Positions 7,047 to 14,019 of a stretch of DNA of 14,019 bases are shown here, piece by piece. The notes beneath the pieces are model-generated. The model worked only from the letters and a program-made list of their open reading frames with translations, had not been told where the DNA came from and searched no databases. The DNA comes from Candidatus Poseidoniaceae archaeon (GTDB lineage: Archaea; Thermoplasmatota; Poseidoniia; Poseidoniales; Poseidoniaceae): the NCBI GenBank assembly GCA_013330925.1, contig DUHJ01000097.1, positions 1 to 14,019 of the forward strand, read 5' to 3'. Each line of letters begins with the position of its first letter. The first letter of the stretch is position 1. The position numbers and the translations under genes were made by a program.

Positions 7047-7691
7047 ATGGCCGACCTCCGCGGGACCGTCCGGTACCGCTTCCGCCACGAAGTGGACGAC
7101 GTTCACGTGGTGATTGAAGGTGAAGCCGCATGGGTTTCTGGTCTGGTTGAGGACCTGAACCTGAAAGGCGTCGGTTGGACCATGCCCATTGCCCGTGCAT
7201 CACGACCTCAGAACTTGTCCGGTCTCAGCGATGAGGACGAGGCGCCCGAGGACGACGGGCCCCCTGCCGACATGGGTCCAACGCCCGACCCTTCACGCAT
7301 TCCGGTGGTCCGCCGTCCGATCGGTCAACTCGACCTTGAATCCGAAGTGGACCGGATTGGCCTGCAGCCGATGCAACGCCCGGATCCCATCGAATTGATG
7401 GATGTCGTCGAAGGGATTGAGCGGCCGTTCCCGGTGAAGGATCCGACCTCCGTCGACCCTCAGGCCGAGGCGTGGCTCAAGGAACTCATGGAGGTCGTGG
7501 TGCGAGAGCACGGGGCGACGGCCATGCGAACTGAGGACATCGAAGAGGTGCTCGGCGAGCGCCTTGGCGACCGCAAGGGCGGTGTGCTCGAGGTTTGGTT
7601 GAATTCGCTGTTCGCTGCAGGGAAACTGGTGAAAGTTCACGGCGGCCAAGGCACCGGATGGGGTCCATCTCCCTCGTGGTTAAAGGTCTGA
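7047..7691 (+). CDS. Unrecognised 214-aa protein, possible C-terminal winged-helix-like region
   Basis: No family is recognised. Residues 1-48 look beta-rich and contain VRYRFRHEVDDVHVVIEGEA and WVSGLVEDLNLKGVGW. Residues about 50-90 are a proline- and acid-rich, probably disordered linker (DEDEAPEDDGPPADMGPTPD). Residues about 137-214 are predicted helical: AWLKELMEVVVREHGATAM, DIEEVLGERL, then VLEVWLNSLFAAGKLVKVHG, ending in GTGWGPSPSWLKV. That helix-helix-helix-hairpin order resembles a winged helix, so a regulatory or adaptor role is possible but unproven. It starts 36 bp after acnA with no TATA box or Shine-Dalgarno sequence in the gap, so co-transcription with acnA is likely. There is no signal peptide or membrane segment. 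Codon use and reading frame resemble the neighbours, which supports a real gene. Confidence 0.75.
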   Translation: MADLRGTVRYRFRHEVDDVHVVIEGEAAWVSGLVEDLNLKGVGWTMPIARASRPQNLSGLSDEDEAPEDDGPPADMGPTPDPSRIPVVRRPIGQLDLESEVDRIGLQPMQRPDPIELMDVVEGIERPFPVKDPTSVDPQAEAWLKELMEVVVREHGATAMRTEDIEEVLGERLGDRKGGVLEVWLNSLFAAGKLVKVHGGQGTGWGPSPSWLKV

Positions 7692-7800
7692 GAATTTCCT
7701 TACATTCGGGACACTGCGCCACGGGGTGAGGCGCGTACTTTCGCCCGAGATTGCAAAGGCATTAAGGGTGAACCGAGGCTCCGTGAAACGAGTGGTGTTG
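7692..7800 (+). promoter_or_regulatory. Promoter/leader region of the giant surface protein
   Basis: Two AT-rich candidates are visible. TTACATT (7700-7706) lies 26 bp before GTG 7726. ATTAAG (7761-7766) lies 40 bp before ATG 7801, giving a short leader of about 12 nt. Which one is used decides the start codon of the next gene. A weak inverted repeat (GCGCC 7716-7720 / GGCGC 7730-7734) lies between them. No clear terminator follows the previous gene. Confidence 0.35.
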
Positions 7801-10800
7801 ATGATGACCAAGACCGACCGCCGAAAGCGCGCGCTGAGCCTCATGCTTGTCGCGTTGTTCACGACTTCCCTGATGACCGCCTTCGCCGCACCTGCTGGCG
7901 CGTCGATGGCGCGAACGTACACCGCTGGACGCGATCCGCAAGACATCGCCATCGGCGACCTCGACGGTGACGGTCACAACGACCTCGCCATCGCCACCGA
8001 CGGTGCGCACACGATTTCCATCCTGTGGAATGACGGCAACGGGAACTTCTGGGACCGAACGGACGTGTGGGTCACAGGAAACCAGAGCCGCAACGCCGAT
8101 TGGGACGAGTTCTCCAACGTCCAGTTCATCGAGATCGGCGAGTTCAACGGTGACTCGGACCTCGACATTGTCATCTACCAGCGCAACAACCCGTTCAAGC
8201 AGGACGATGCAGGCAACCCCGCCAGCGAACCCGGCAACTTGACCATCATTGAGAACGACGGCGGACGCAGTTTCAGCGTCGGCGAACGTTACACCCACTT
8301 CTACGCCTGGGACATCGAAGTCGGCGACTTTGACGACGACGGCACAGATGACGTGGCCATCCTTGGACTGTACCCTGACATCACGACCCAATACCTCCAG
8401 GTCTACAAGGGCCCCGTAACCTGCACAGAATCCGTGCCCAGCAGCACGGCAGGACCGGGCAATTGCGGTGAGAAAACCGAACTGGGGCCTGCGAGCACCT
8501 ACTCGTACCGCGAGTTCGAAGTCGGTGATTACGGAGAGACGGAGCAGTCAGGACTCAGCACCTGCACCGACGATGACATCTTCCTGCTGCGCAGCGAAGG
8601 CGTCGACTACGCCACCGGTGCAGCCACCAACCCCGGAAACAGCGACAACGTGACCATCCTCGAATACGGCTGCAGCACCGCACCCGCAGACCGCTTCCCC
8701 ACGTCGTTGGGTCCGAACCCCACCATCATTCAGATGGGCACCGTGTTCGGCGCCCTCGACATCGCCGACCTCGACGACGACGGCACCACCGACGTCATCG
8801 CCATGACTGACGGCAACGTCCGAAACATCACCTACATCGTTTCCAGTTCCCAAGGCAACTGGGGGACGCCGCAACTCGCGTACTTCGGTCCGTACATCTC
8901 CTATGATTTGACGATCGCCGACCTCAACGGCGACACCCACCCTGACTTCGTGAACCCGTCCATTGCGTTCCAGCAAGACTCGACCGACAGCGCAGGCGGT
9001 ACGACCAGCCAGTTCTTCTTGAACTTCCCAAGCACCGTTCAGGTGACCCTTTCCTCCGGTGCCAATCAGCACACCAACCCCCTCTCCTACGAGAGCGGCC
9101 GCCGTCCTTCGATGGCAGCCGTCGGTCAGTTGGCCGGTGACAGCCAATCGGCGCCAGACATCGCCGTGGCCCACGACTCCTACAACTTCGGAAGCTGGGT
9201 GGACAACTTTGGCTGGGAAGGTCAGTACGACACCATCACCATCGTTGAAATGGACAACAAGGACTTGGCCGTGACAGGACTCTCCGTAGACCCAGTGGAC
9301 CGTTGGTTCGGTGTGGCCGGTGAGGGCACACGCCAGATCAACGTCACCGTGACCAACACGGGCATGGACACCTTGAACTCGGGTTCCGCCACTGTGGACG
9401 TCGAACTCAAGATCGTCGACGAGGCAAGTTCCTCCAACACGACTGTGTACGCCAACGACTGGGACAGCCCGGAGGACACTTCTGGGTGCGGCACGGGTTG
9501 CACCTGGGCCTACGAGGAATACGTGGACGGTTACACCCACTGGCACCTCCAGACCAACAGTTCGGTCGGGGCCACGGGCAACGCCAACGGCAACAACGGT
9601 GCAAACATTTCCTCCAATTACCTCAACCAAGGGAACTTCATGTGGGCCGGCGAAGCCGTGACCAACAGCAGCGGCGACCTGTGGACCGGGTACGGCAAGA
9701 ACTGGGACGACGCCATGATCCTTCAGGACGTGGACCTGACCACCTCCGACCGTGCCTTCATGAGCGTTGAATTGTTCAAGCATCTTGGCTTCGGTGCCCT
9801 CGGTGGTGCAGACGCCAACGGCTTCGTGGTCAACGACGTCTGGGATGACCTAGCCATCATCGAAGTGGGCAGCGATGAAACCGGTTGGAGCACCATCGGG
9901 TGCCCCTCGGAAGCGTTGTTCACCGGCGCTTGCGGATCCGGAGAGTCCCTGTGGGGCGGCTTCGACAACGAGCGTGCCTTCAAGGAAATCAACGGCGGCG
10001 CTGCCGAGTCTCGCTTCTACTACGGCGTGTATTTCTTCAGCACCTACTACGGATGGCAGAACTTCACTGCCGACGACCTCGGTGAGTTCGACCTCTCGCC
10101 CTGGGCCGGTGAAACCGTGGACATCCGCTTCCGCTTCCGCACCGGATTCCAAGGCTCCACCGCCGACGATGACGAGCAACTCTGGGACGGCTACGACGGC
10201 TTTGCCGTGGACAACCTGACCATCTACAAGCAGAACACGGCCTTCCTCCCCAACCCTCAGCAGGCTCAAGCCACCATCGACCTCGCGGCCAACCCGCTTG
10301 CGCCTGGTGAAGAGTACGAGACGTCGATCACCGCCAGCCTGGTGAACGACACGACCTACCGTGTCTCTGCGGCGCTCTCCAACAACGCATGGGACGAACA
10401 GGACCTCAACGACGACGCGGTGGGTTACCTGACCCCCTTCAACGTCTTCGACCCCGCCGTCGAAGGCATCGAGGACTTCAGGGCAGGCGCACTGTACGCC
10501 GAGGACACCTTCGACATCGTGGTCACCACCAACAACTGGGGCAACACCGAAGTGGACTTCGACGTGAAGGCCTCGGTCTTCTCCGCCCTTCCCTCCGACA
10601 TCTACTGTGGCAACCCAAGCCAGGTCTGCGAGGAGTCCTTTGAGACCACCAGCCAAGGGTACCGCTTCAGTCACGACGGCAACCCCAACGGGGCCATCTA
10701 CACCGAAGCCTCCTGCAGCGAGGCCGTCTTCGGTGAAGCGGCGTACTGGTTCGGTCACCCCTGTGACACCGCGACCAACGGCTACGGTGAGGAATGGAAC

Positions 10801-11070
10801 GAGACCATGACCATCCCCGACGTGGACATGACCTCGATGACCGGTGACTTCGTGGCGCTCAACTTCGAGTATTACGCGGACACCTTCTTCACCACCGATT
10901 CCCAAGGAAACAATGACCCAAGCGACACGGCGTCCATCGAGTTCCGCTACAACAAGGACGGCACGGACTACAAGGCCAACTTGCTCGGACAATGGAACGA
11001 CTACGACGAAGACGGCACCTGCGGTACCGACCTCAACGACGACGGTTTCATCAACGGGACCGAAGCGTAA
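7801..11070 (+). CDS. Giant exported FG-GAP/Ig-like surface protein, N-terminal part ending at an in-frame TAA
   Basis: These 1089 residues are the N-terminal part of a larger gene. From the ATG at 7801 the protein opens with MMTKTDRRKR, a hydrophobic core (ALSLMLVALFTTSLMTAFA) and APAGAS, a typical Sec signal peptide, so it is exported. A propeller of seven FG-GAP/VCBS-like repeats follows (7945-9170), then a CARDB/Ig-like fold (first half about 9256-9429, second half about 10240-10440) that seems interrupted by a jelly-roll, MAM-like domain (9430-10233). A second such pair starts at about 10468. The sequence is rich in Asp, Asn and Thr, with many N-X-S/T sequons, as expected of a cell-surface protein. 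A role in adhesion or binding polymers is inference. The frame is open back to GTG 7726, but that start would put 25 extra residues (including MRRVLSPEIAKALRVNRG) before the signal peptide. ATG 7804 is equally possible. The TAA at 11068-11070 falls inside the second jelly-roll domain and the same frame continues beyond it. Confidence 0.85.
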   Translation: MMTKTDRRKRALSLMLVALFTTSLMTAFAAPAGASMARTYTAGRDPQDIAIGDLDGDGHNDLAIATDGAHTISILWNDGNGNFWDRTDVWVTGNQSRNADWDEFSNVQFIEIGEFNGDSDLDIVIYQRNNPFKQDDAGNPASEPGNLTIIENDGGRSFSVGERYTHFYAWDIEVGDFDDDGTDDVAILGLYPDITTQYLQVYKGPVTCTESVPSSTAGPGNCGEKTELGPASTYSYREFEVGDYGETEQSGLSTCTDDDIFLLRSEGVDYATGAATNPGNSDNVTILEYGCSTAPADRFPTSLGPNPTIIQMGTVFGALDIADLDDDGTTDVIAMTDGNVRNITYIVSSSQGNWGTPQLAYFGPYISYDLTIADLNGDTHPDFVNPSIAFQQDSTDSAGGTTSQFFLNFPSTVQVTLSSGANQHTNPLSYESGRRPSMAAVGQLAGDSQSAPDIAVAHDSYNFGSWVDNFGWEGQYDTITIVEMDNKDLAVTGLSVDPVDRWFGVAGEGTRQINVTVTNTGMDTLNSGSATVDVELKIVDEASSSNTTVYANDWDSPEDTSGCGTGCTWAYEEYVDGYTHWHLQTNSSVGATGNANGNNGANISSNYLNQGNFMWAGEAVTNSSGDLWTGYGKNWDDAMILQDVDLTTSDRAFMSVELFKHLGFGALGGADANGFVVNDVWDDLAIIEVGSDETGWSTIGCPSEALFTGACGSGESLWGGFDNERAFKEINGGAAESRFYYGVYFFSTYYGWQNFTADDLGEFDLSPWAGETVDIRFRFRTGFQGSTADDDEQLWDGYDGFAVDNLTIYKQNTAFLPNPQQAQATIDLAANPLAPGEEYETSITASLVNDTTYRVSAALSNNAWDEQDLNDDAVGYLTPFNVFDPAVEGIEDFRAGALYAEDTFDIVVTTNNWGNTEVDFDVKASVFSALPSDIYCGNPSQVCEESFETTSQGYRFSHDGNPNGAIYTEASCSEAVFGEAAYWFGHPCDTATNGYGEEWNETMTIPDVDMTSMTGDFVALNFEYYADTFFTTDSQGNNDPSDTASIEFRYNKDGTDYKANLLGQWNDYDEDGTCGTDLNDDGFINGTEA
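7945..9170 (+). repeat. Seven FG-GAP/VCBS-like repeats (beta-propeller)
   Basis: Seven units with the pattern 'hydrophobic-x-(V/I)-G/A-D-(hydrophobic)-D/N-G-D-x-x-x-D-(hydrophobic)' occur near 7945, 8128, 8311, 8515, 8752, 8905 and 9109. The clearest are IAIGDLDGDGHNDLAIAT, IEVGDFDDDGTDDVAILG and LDIADLDDDGTTDVIAMT, with the acidic loop that binds calcium in integrin-type propellers. Units 4, 6 and 7 are less regular (GETEQSGLSTCTDDD; NGDTHPD; AGDSQSAPD). Seven is the blade number of integrin alpha-type propellers, so the set probably forms one complete domain. Confidence 0.75.
9430..10233 (+). other. First jelly-roll (MAM-like) domain inserted in a CARDB/Ig-like fold
   Basis: The segment begins near TTVYANDWDSPED and ends at GFAVDNLTIYK. 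Its core landmarks are YGKNWDDAMILQDVDLT (9691-9741) and AGETVDIRFRFRTG (10105-10146). The latter, with the following GYDGFAVDNLTI, is the typical end of MAM/immune-inhibitor-A-like jelly rolls. It separates INVTVTNTGMDTLNSGSATV (upstream) from LAPGEEYETSITASL...NDAVGYL (downstream), which read as the two halves of one CARDB-type domain. Confidence 0.5.
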
Positions 11071-11380
11071 GTCATCAACTACGATGAAATCGAGTTTACC
11101 GGCGACGCTGCTCGGGACGACGGCACCGGTGGAAACTACAACGTGTTCTTCAACACCGAAGACCTCGTGTCATCCCGCTCGATTGACCTGACGCACCTCA
11201 TCATCACCAACACCACCGCTGGGGCCAACCTCGGCGCTCGCGAATGCATCTCGCTCGCAGGCAGCACGGTGCAGATCGACTTCGTGTTCCGTTCCGACGA
11301 CGACGGCCGCAACGGCATCAACGACGGCTTCAAGGGCATCGCGTTCAACAACATCTCGCTGCTTGAGTTCACCTTTACCC
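10600..11380 (+). other. Second jelly-roll domain, homologous to the first and split by the TAA
   Basis: YGEEWNETMTIPDVDMT (10783-10833) matches YGKNWDDAMILQDVDLT of the first copy. AGSTVQIDFVFRSD (11257-11298), followed by GFKGIAFNNISL, matches AGETVDIRFRFRTG and GFAVDNLTI. The order and roughly the spacing are kept, so this is a second copy of the same domain. The in-frame TAA at 11068-11070 falls between the two landmarks, just after an EF-hand-like acidic loop (DLNDDGFINGTE). Confidence 0.6.
11068..11070 (+). other. In-frame TAA nonsense codon inside the giant gene
   Basis: The codons read ...GGG ACC GAA GCG TAA GTC ATC AAC TAC GAT... without any change of frame. No stop codon occurs in the next 983 codons. 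No ribosome site, TATA box or nearby ATG follows; the first in-frame ATG is at 11476, in the middle of a domain half. One base change (for example to GAA, CAA, AAA, TAC or TCA) would restore a single protein. The cause cannot be told from this sequence: real nonsense mutation, consensus error, or read-through. Confidence 0.9.
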
Positions 11381-14019
11381 TCGACAACGAGTACACCGTG
11401 TCCCGTACCGGCGTGGACGCTGAGGACGTGGCCCAAACGGTCGTCGCAAGCCACGACTTCACCGCCGGCGTGTACATGATTCAGGCCGAGACCGTCTTCG
11501 ACAACACAACCCAAGGAACGTCGTGGTTCGGAGCCGATGAAGTCGAGACCTCGAACAACCTCGCTCGCGTGATTTTCAACGTCGAGTCGGTGGACATCTC
11601 CCTGTCAAAGCCGAACACTTTGGCCTGCTTGGACGACCAGACCCTGGCGTGCACGCTTCCGACGGATTCCGCTGAAACGCACGACTGGAGCCTCTCGGCC
11701 ATCAACGGAGTGCTCACCGGTGAATACGTCTTCACGATGAACGTGGAGGACATCACAGACCCAGCCAACCCAACAACGGCCCACACGACCACCTACGGCA
11801 CGACGAGCAGTCCGATTGTCCTCGATCCTCAAGAGCGTGAGGACTTGACCTTCACGCCATGGACGGGCTGGCAAGATGGACGCACCTACAACATCAGCTA
11901 CAGCGCCACCATCGCGGCAACGGGCGAATCCAGCGGCAACGTGCGGTACTTCCACGCGTCCTTTGCCGACGCCATCGACATCGCGATCCTCAGCGAAAGC
12001 ACCACTCGAACGTCAACAATCAAGCAAGACCTTGTCCTCATGGGCATGTCCTACACCCAATACGAAATCGACGACTGGAACGAGTACCTGACGACCACGT
12101 GGATTCTGAAGTACGACAAGGTCGTTCTGCCCTGGCAGACGCCCTTTGCGGCCAAGGACATCGATGACGGTGGCCTTGGATACTACCAGAAGTTGAGCGC
12201 AAACAAGCAGACGCTTGAGAATTTCATGAACGCTGGAAACACCATTCAGGCACACATGGCGCCTCATGGCGACCAGATCTACGGCCTTGGAGCTGCGACC
12301 GAAAAGCGGTTGCCGCTCGACCTGAACATTCAGAGTCGGGCCACAGATACCACCAAGATTCGATATGCGGATCTTGACATCGCCGACCCATTCCACCCCA
12401 TTTTGGACAACGTGGACAGCACCAACTTCCAGGGCTTTGACGCCGACACCACCGTCGCGACCGCCGTCTTGAGCACGGCTCAGAACGACATTGGATCGGT
12501 CCCAGCAGAGTGCGGTGGCTTCATGGAAGCCGGTGGCTCCTTCCAGAGCCTCCTCCGTACGCAGGCCGAATCGGTCTTGCAAACCGAGACCATTCTTGGC
12601 GTGTGCTCCTATTACGACGGTGGCATGATCGTGACCACCATGGACGTTGCAACGGTTTCGGCACGCGCCGACAGCACCACCTTCCCGTTGTTGGGCAACA
12701 TGCTCGATTATCAGGTCTCGAAGTACCCCAACGGCTTCGGAACCCGAGGCAATGGCCTCGACCTCACCATCAACGGCGAGGTTCCGGACATCGACGCCTC
12801 CACCAACGAGTACAAGTTGCGCTACATGAAGAGCGACGCTGACCTCACGTTTGGCTACACGACGGCCACCACAGAGACGCTCACGGCAGACTGGATCCTT
12901 GACGGACCAACCGCCTGGGACGGAAGTGCCATGGCAAGTGGCGTGAGTTACAGCACGGACACGAACCCCATGGCGACCTTCTGTCAAGCAGACATTTCCG
13001 AAGTGACCGGTTGCCGTACGGGGGCCACGTGGACCGTGACCCTGATGCTTCACGATGCAGCAGGCCACGCACGCACCATCGAGGTCGTGTTGGAAACCAA
13101 TGACCTTGAGGCGGACGAATTCAGCCCTAACGCCAGTGCCATCGTCGTCACGGAAGACCGTGACTATGCGGACCAACTTGAACTGACGGAGATGAAGACC
13201 GTGCAGAACGTCGAAGGAGAATGGGAGGTGTATCGCCTGACGCTTGATGAAGACGGTGAGACGTCCATCGATTTCGACGCAGGAGCATCCTTTGACCCCG
13301 ATGCACTGACCGGTACCGGAATCTCGAGCTACGAATGGACCGTCTACAACGACGAACCGTACGGTGAGTTCAACGTCCCGAAGGGCATCTACACCGAAAA
13401 CGCCGCCAGTCAAGGCGAGTGGACCTACACCTTCCGAAACGTGACCATCGATTCCTTTGGTGAGCAAGAAACACAGATTCGAATCGAACTGATCGTGACT
13501 GACGGTGCAGGTGAGACGTCCGAGAAGTACCGTTTCTACTTCGTCGTCGTTCCTGATGGCTTTGGCGACGAAGAACCGGTGGTCGACATCGACTTTGGCG
13601 CCAACAATTCACGTATGGTTGAGGACACGATTTCCGTGTCGGGATCCGTCATCACCGGGGCCGAGGAAGAGACGGACGTCTTCGTGGAAATTGCCTTCGA
13701 AGAGAACACGTTCCAACTGACGCCGATTCAGAAATTCAACGCTGAGACCGACGGCACCTTTGCCAAGACGAAGGACGGGCTTGGGGACGGCGACAGCTTC
13801 GTGCTGAACCTCTCCCTTGACGGCATGTACTCCAACGTCAGCCAAACGCAGCGGATTTTCATCAAGATCTACGAGTACGACAGCACGAGCGGTGAGCGAT
13901 GGGTCACCATCAAGTGGCTCGAAGTCAACTTGGCGCCCTGCCAAGGTCTCGAAGCAGATCCCGATGCGGAAGCAGCCGGTGGTCGCTTTGTTCTCGTGGA
14001 GGGTGAATGTGCCTGGGAA
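11071..14019 (+). CDS. Giant surface protein, C-terminal part after the TAA, continuing past the right edge
   Basis: There are 983 open codons in the same frame as the preceding part, still open at the window end. Read on from the stop, they complete the second jelly-roll domain (to about 11380). Then come the second half of the interrupted Ig-like fold (VASHDFTAGVYMIQAETVF, ending SNNLARVIFNVESVD, 11419-11595), another Ig-like region (about 11596-12010), a possible ThuA/amidotransferase-like domain (12019-12729), and an Ig-like stretch to about 13120. A PKD-like domain (13261-13557) and a further Ig-like domain (13576-13930) follow. The composition and GC-rich codon use match the part before the TAA, so it has not visibly decayed. 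In-frame start codons near the 5' end are GTG 11143 and GTG 11167, neither with a ribosome site, so an independent gene is unlikely. It is best treated as the continuation of the gene starting at 7801; the full product would exceed 2070 residues. The molecular function is not known. Confidence 0.8.
12019..12729 (+). other. Possible ThuA/class I glutamine-amidotransferase-like fold in the giant protein
   Basis: The order of elements resembles this flavodoxin-like fold: strand (QDLVLMG), helix (QYEIDDWNEYL), strand (YDKVVLPW), a 'choose-and-isolate' segment (KQTLENFMNAGNTIQAHMAP), FHPIL, then GGMIVTTMD and a closing helix (TTFPLLGNMLDYQ). I see no cysteine at the nucleophile-elbow position and no clear catalytic His-Glu pair, so a binding or structural role is more likely than hydrolysis. 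This comes from pattern resemblance, not a recognised signature. Confidence 0.35.
13261..13557 (+). other. PKD-like domain in the giant protein
   Basis: FDAGASFDPDALTGTGISSY followed by EWTV is the classic start of PKD domains (FDAS-S-DPDG-I-SYEW). The end strand RIELIVTDGAGETSEKYRFY fits the LTVTDxxG pattern. PKD modules are usual in surface and secreted proteins of archaea and bacteria and mediate protein or polysaccharide contacts. An additional Ig-like unit with ISVSGSVITGAEEETDVFVEI follows it. Confidence 0.6.

Noticed and set aside
7716..7734. GCGCC...GGCGC as a transcription terminator of the 7047 gene
   Set aside because: Only five base pairs with a nine-base loop and no following T-run; archaeal terminators are mainly T-tracts, and none is present here.
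8548..9783. 411-codon minus-strand open frame opposite the propeller
   Set aside because: It is antisense to the clear FG-GAP repeats; the Val/Gly/His-rich product is a shadow.
11068..11070. TAA reassigned to an amino acid (alternative genetic code)
   Set aside because: No other in-frame TAA, TAG or TGA occurs inside the complete genes in the window, and the genes that end here stop normally with TGA. One codon is not evidence for a code change.
12013..13467. 484-codon minus-strand open frame in the right part
   Set aside because: It is antisense to the giant gene frame, which carries PKD and Ig-like patterns. No ribosome site or family motif supports the reverse frame.
11071..14019. Independent second gene after the TAA
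   Set aside because: There is no intergenic space, promoter, ribosome site or nearby ATG. The first residues complete a domain begun before the stop, so it is the continuation of the same gene.

Overview
The window looks like a stretch of a high-GC archaeal chromosome. My best guess is a marine Euryarchaeote of the Poseidoniia/Marine Group II (Thermoplasmatota) type. The reasons are a two-subunit 2-oxoacid:ferredoxin oxidoreductase, a bacterial-style AcnA aconitase, a membrane-anchored cyclophilin, a TATA-like box placed for a leaderless transcript, and a very large acidic FG-GAP surface protein. There are no rRNA or tRNA genes, so the taxonomy is inference from gene content.

Left part (1-3250, minus strand): an operon read right to left. 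korA (2-oxoacid:ferredoxin oxidoreductase, fused gamma+alpha) overlaps korB (beta, TPP/Fe-S) by 4 bp (ATGA). After 44 bp comes the N-terminal 72 codons of an unrecognised single-TM protein that runs off the left edge. A 147-bp divergent intergenic region with a short inverted repeat separates this operon from the plus-strand genes.

Middle (3251-7691, plus strand): a membrane-tethered cyclophilin-type peptidyl-prolyl isomerase; acnA, preceded by a TATA-like box about 28 bp from its ATG; then an unrecognised 214-aa protein 36 bp after acnA. AcnA and KorAB act at neighbouring parts of the TCA cycle (citrate to isocitrate; 2-oxoglutarate to succinyl-CoA), so the window carries a small central-carbon cluster.

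Right part (7692-14019, plus strand): one giant exported protein. It has a signal peptide, a seven-blade FG-GAP/VCBS-like propeller, then two Ig/CARDB-like folds, each apparently interrupted by a homologous jelly-roll (MAM-like) domain. A possible ThuA/glutamine-amidotransferase-like fold, a PKD-like domain and a further Ig-like domain follow before the right edge. A single in-frame TAA (11068-11070) cuts this gene inside the second jelly-roll domain. The same frame then stays open for all 983 remaining codons, so this is one gene with a nonsense codon (mutation, sequence error or recoding), not two genes.

There is no stretch above 300 bases without coding sequence. I saw no insertion sequence, CRISPR array, tRNA or rRNA.
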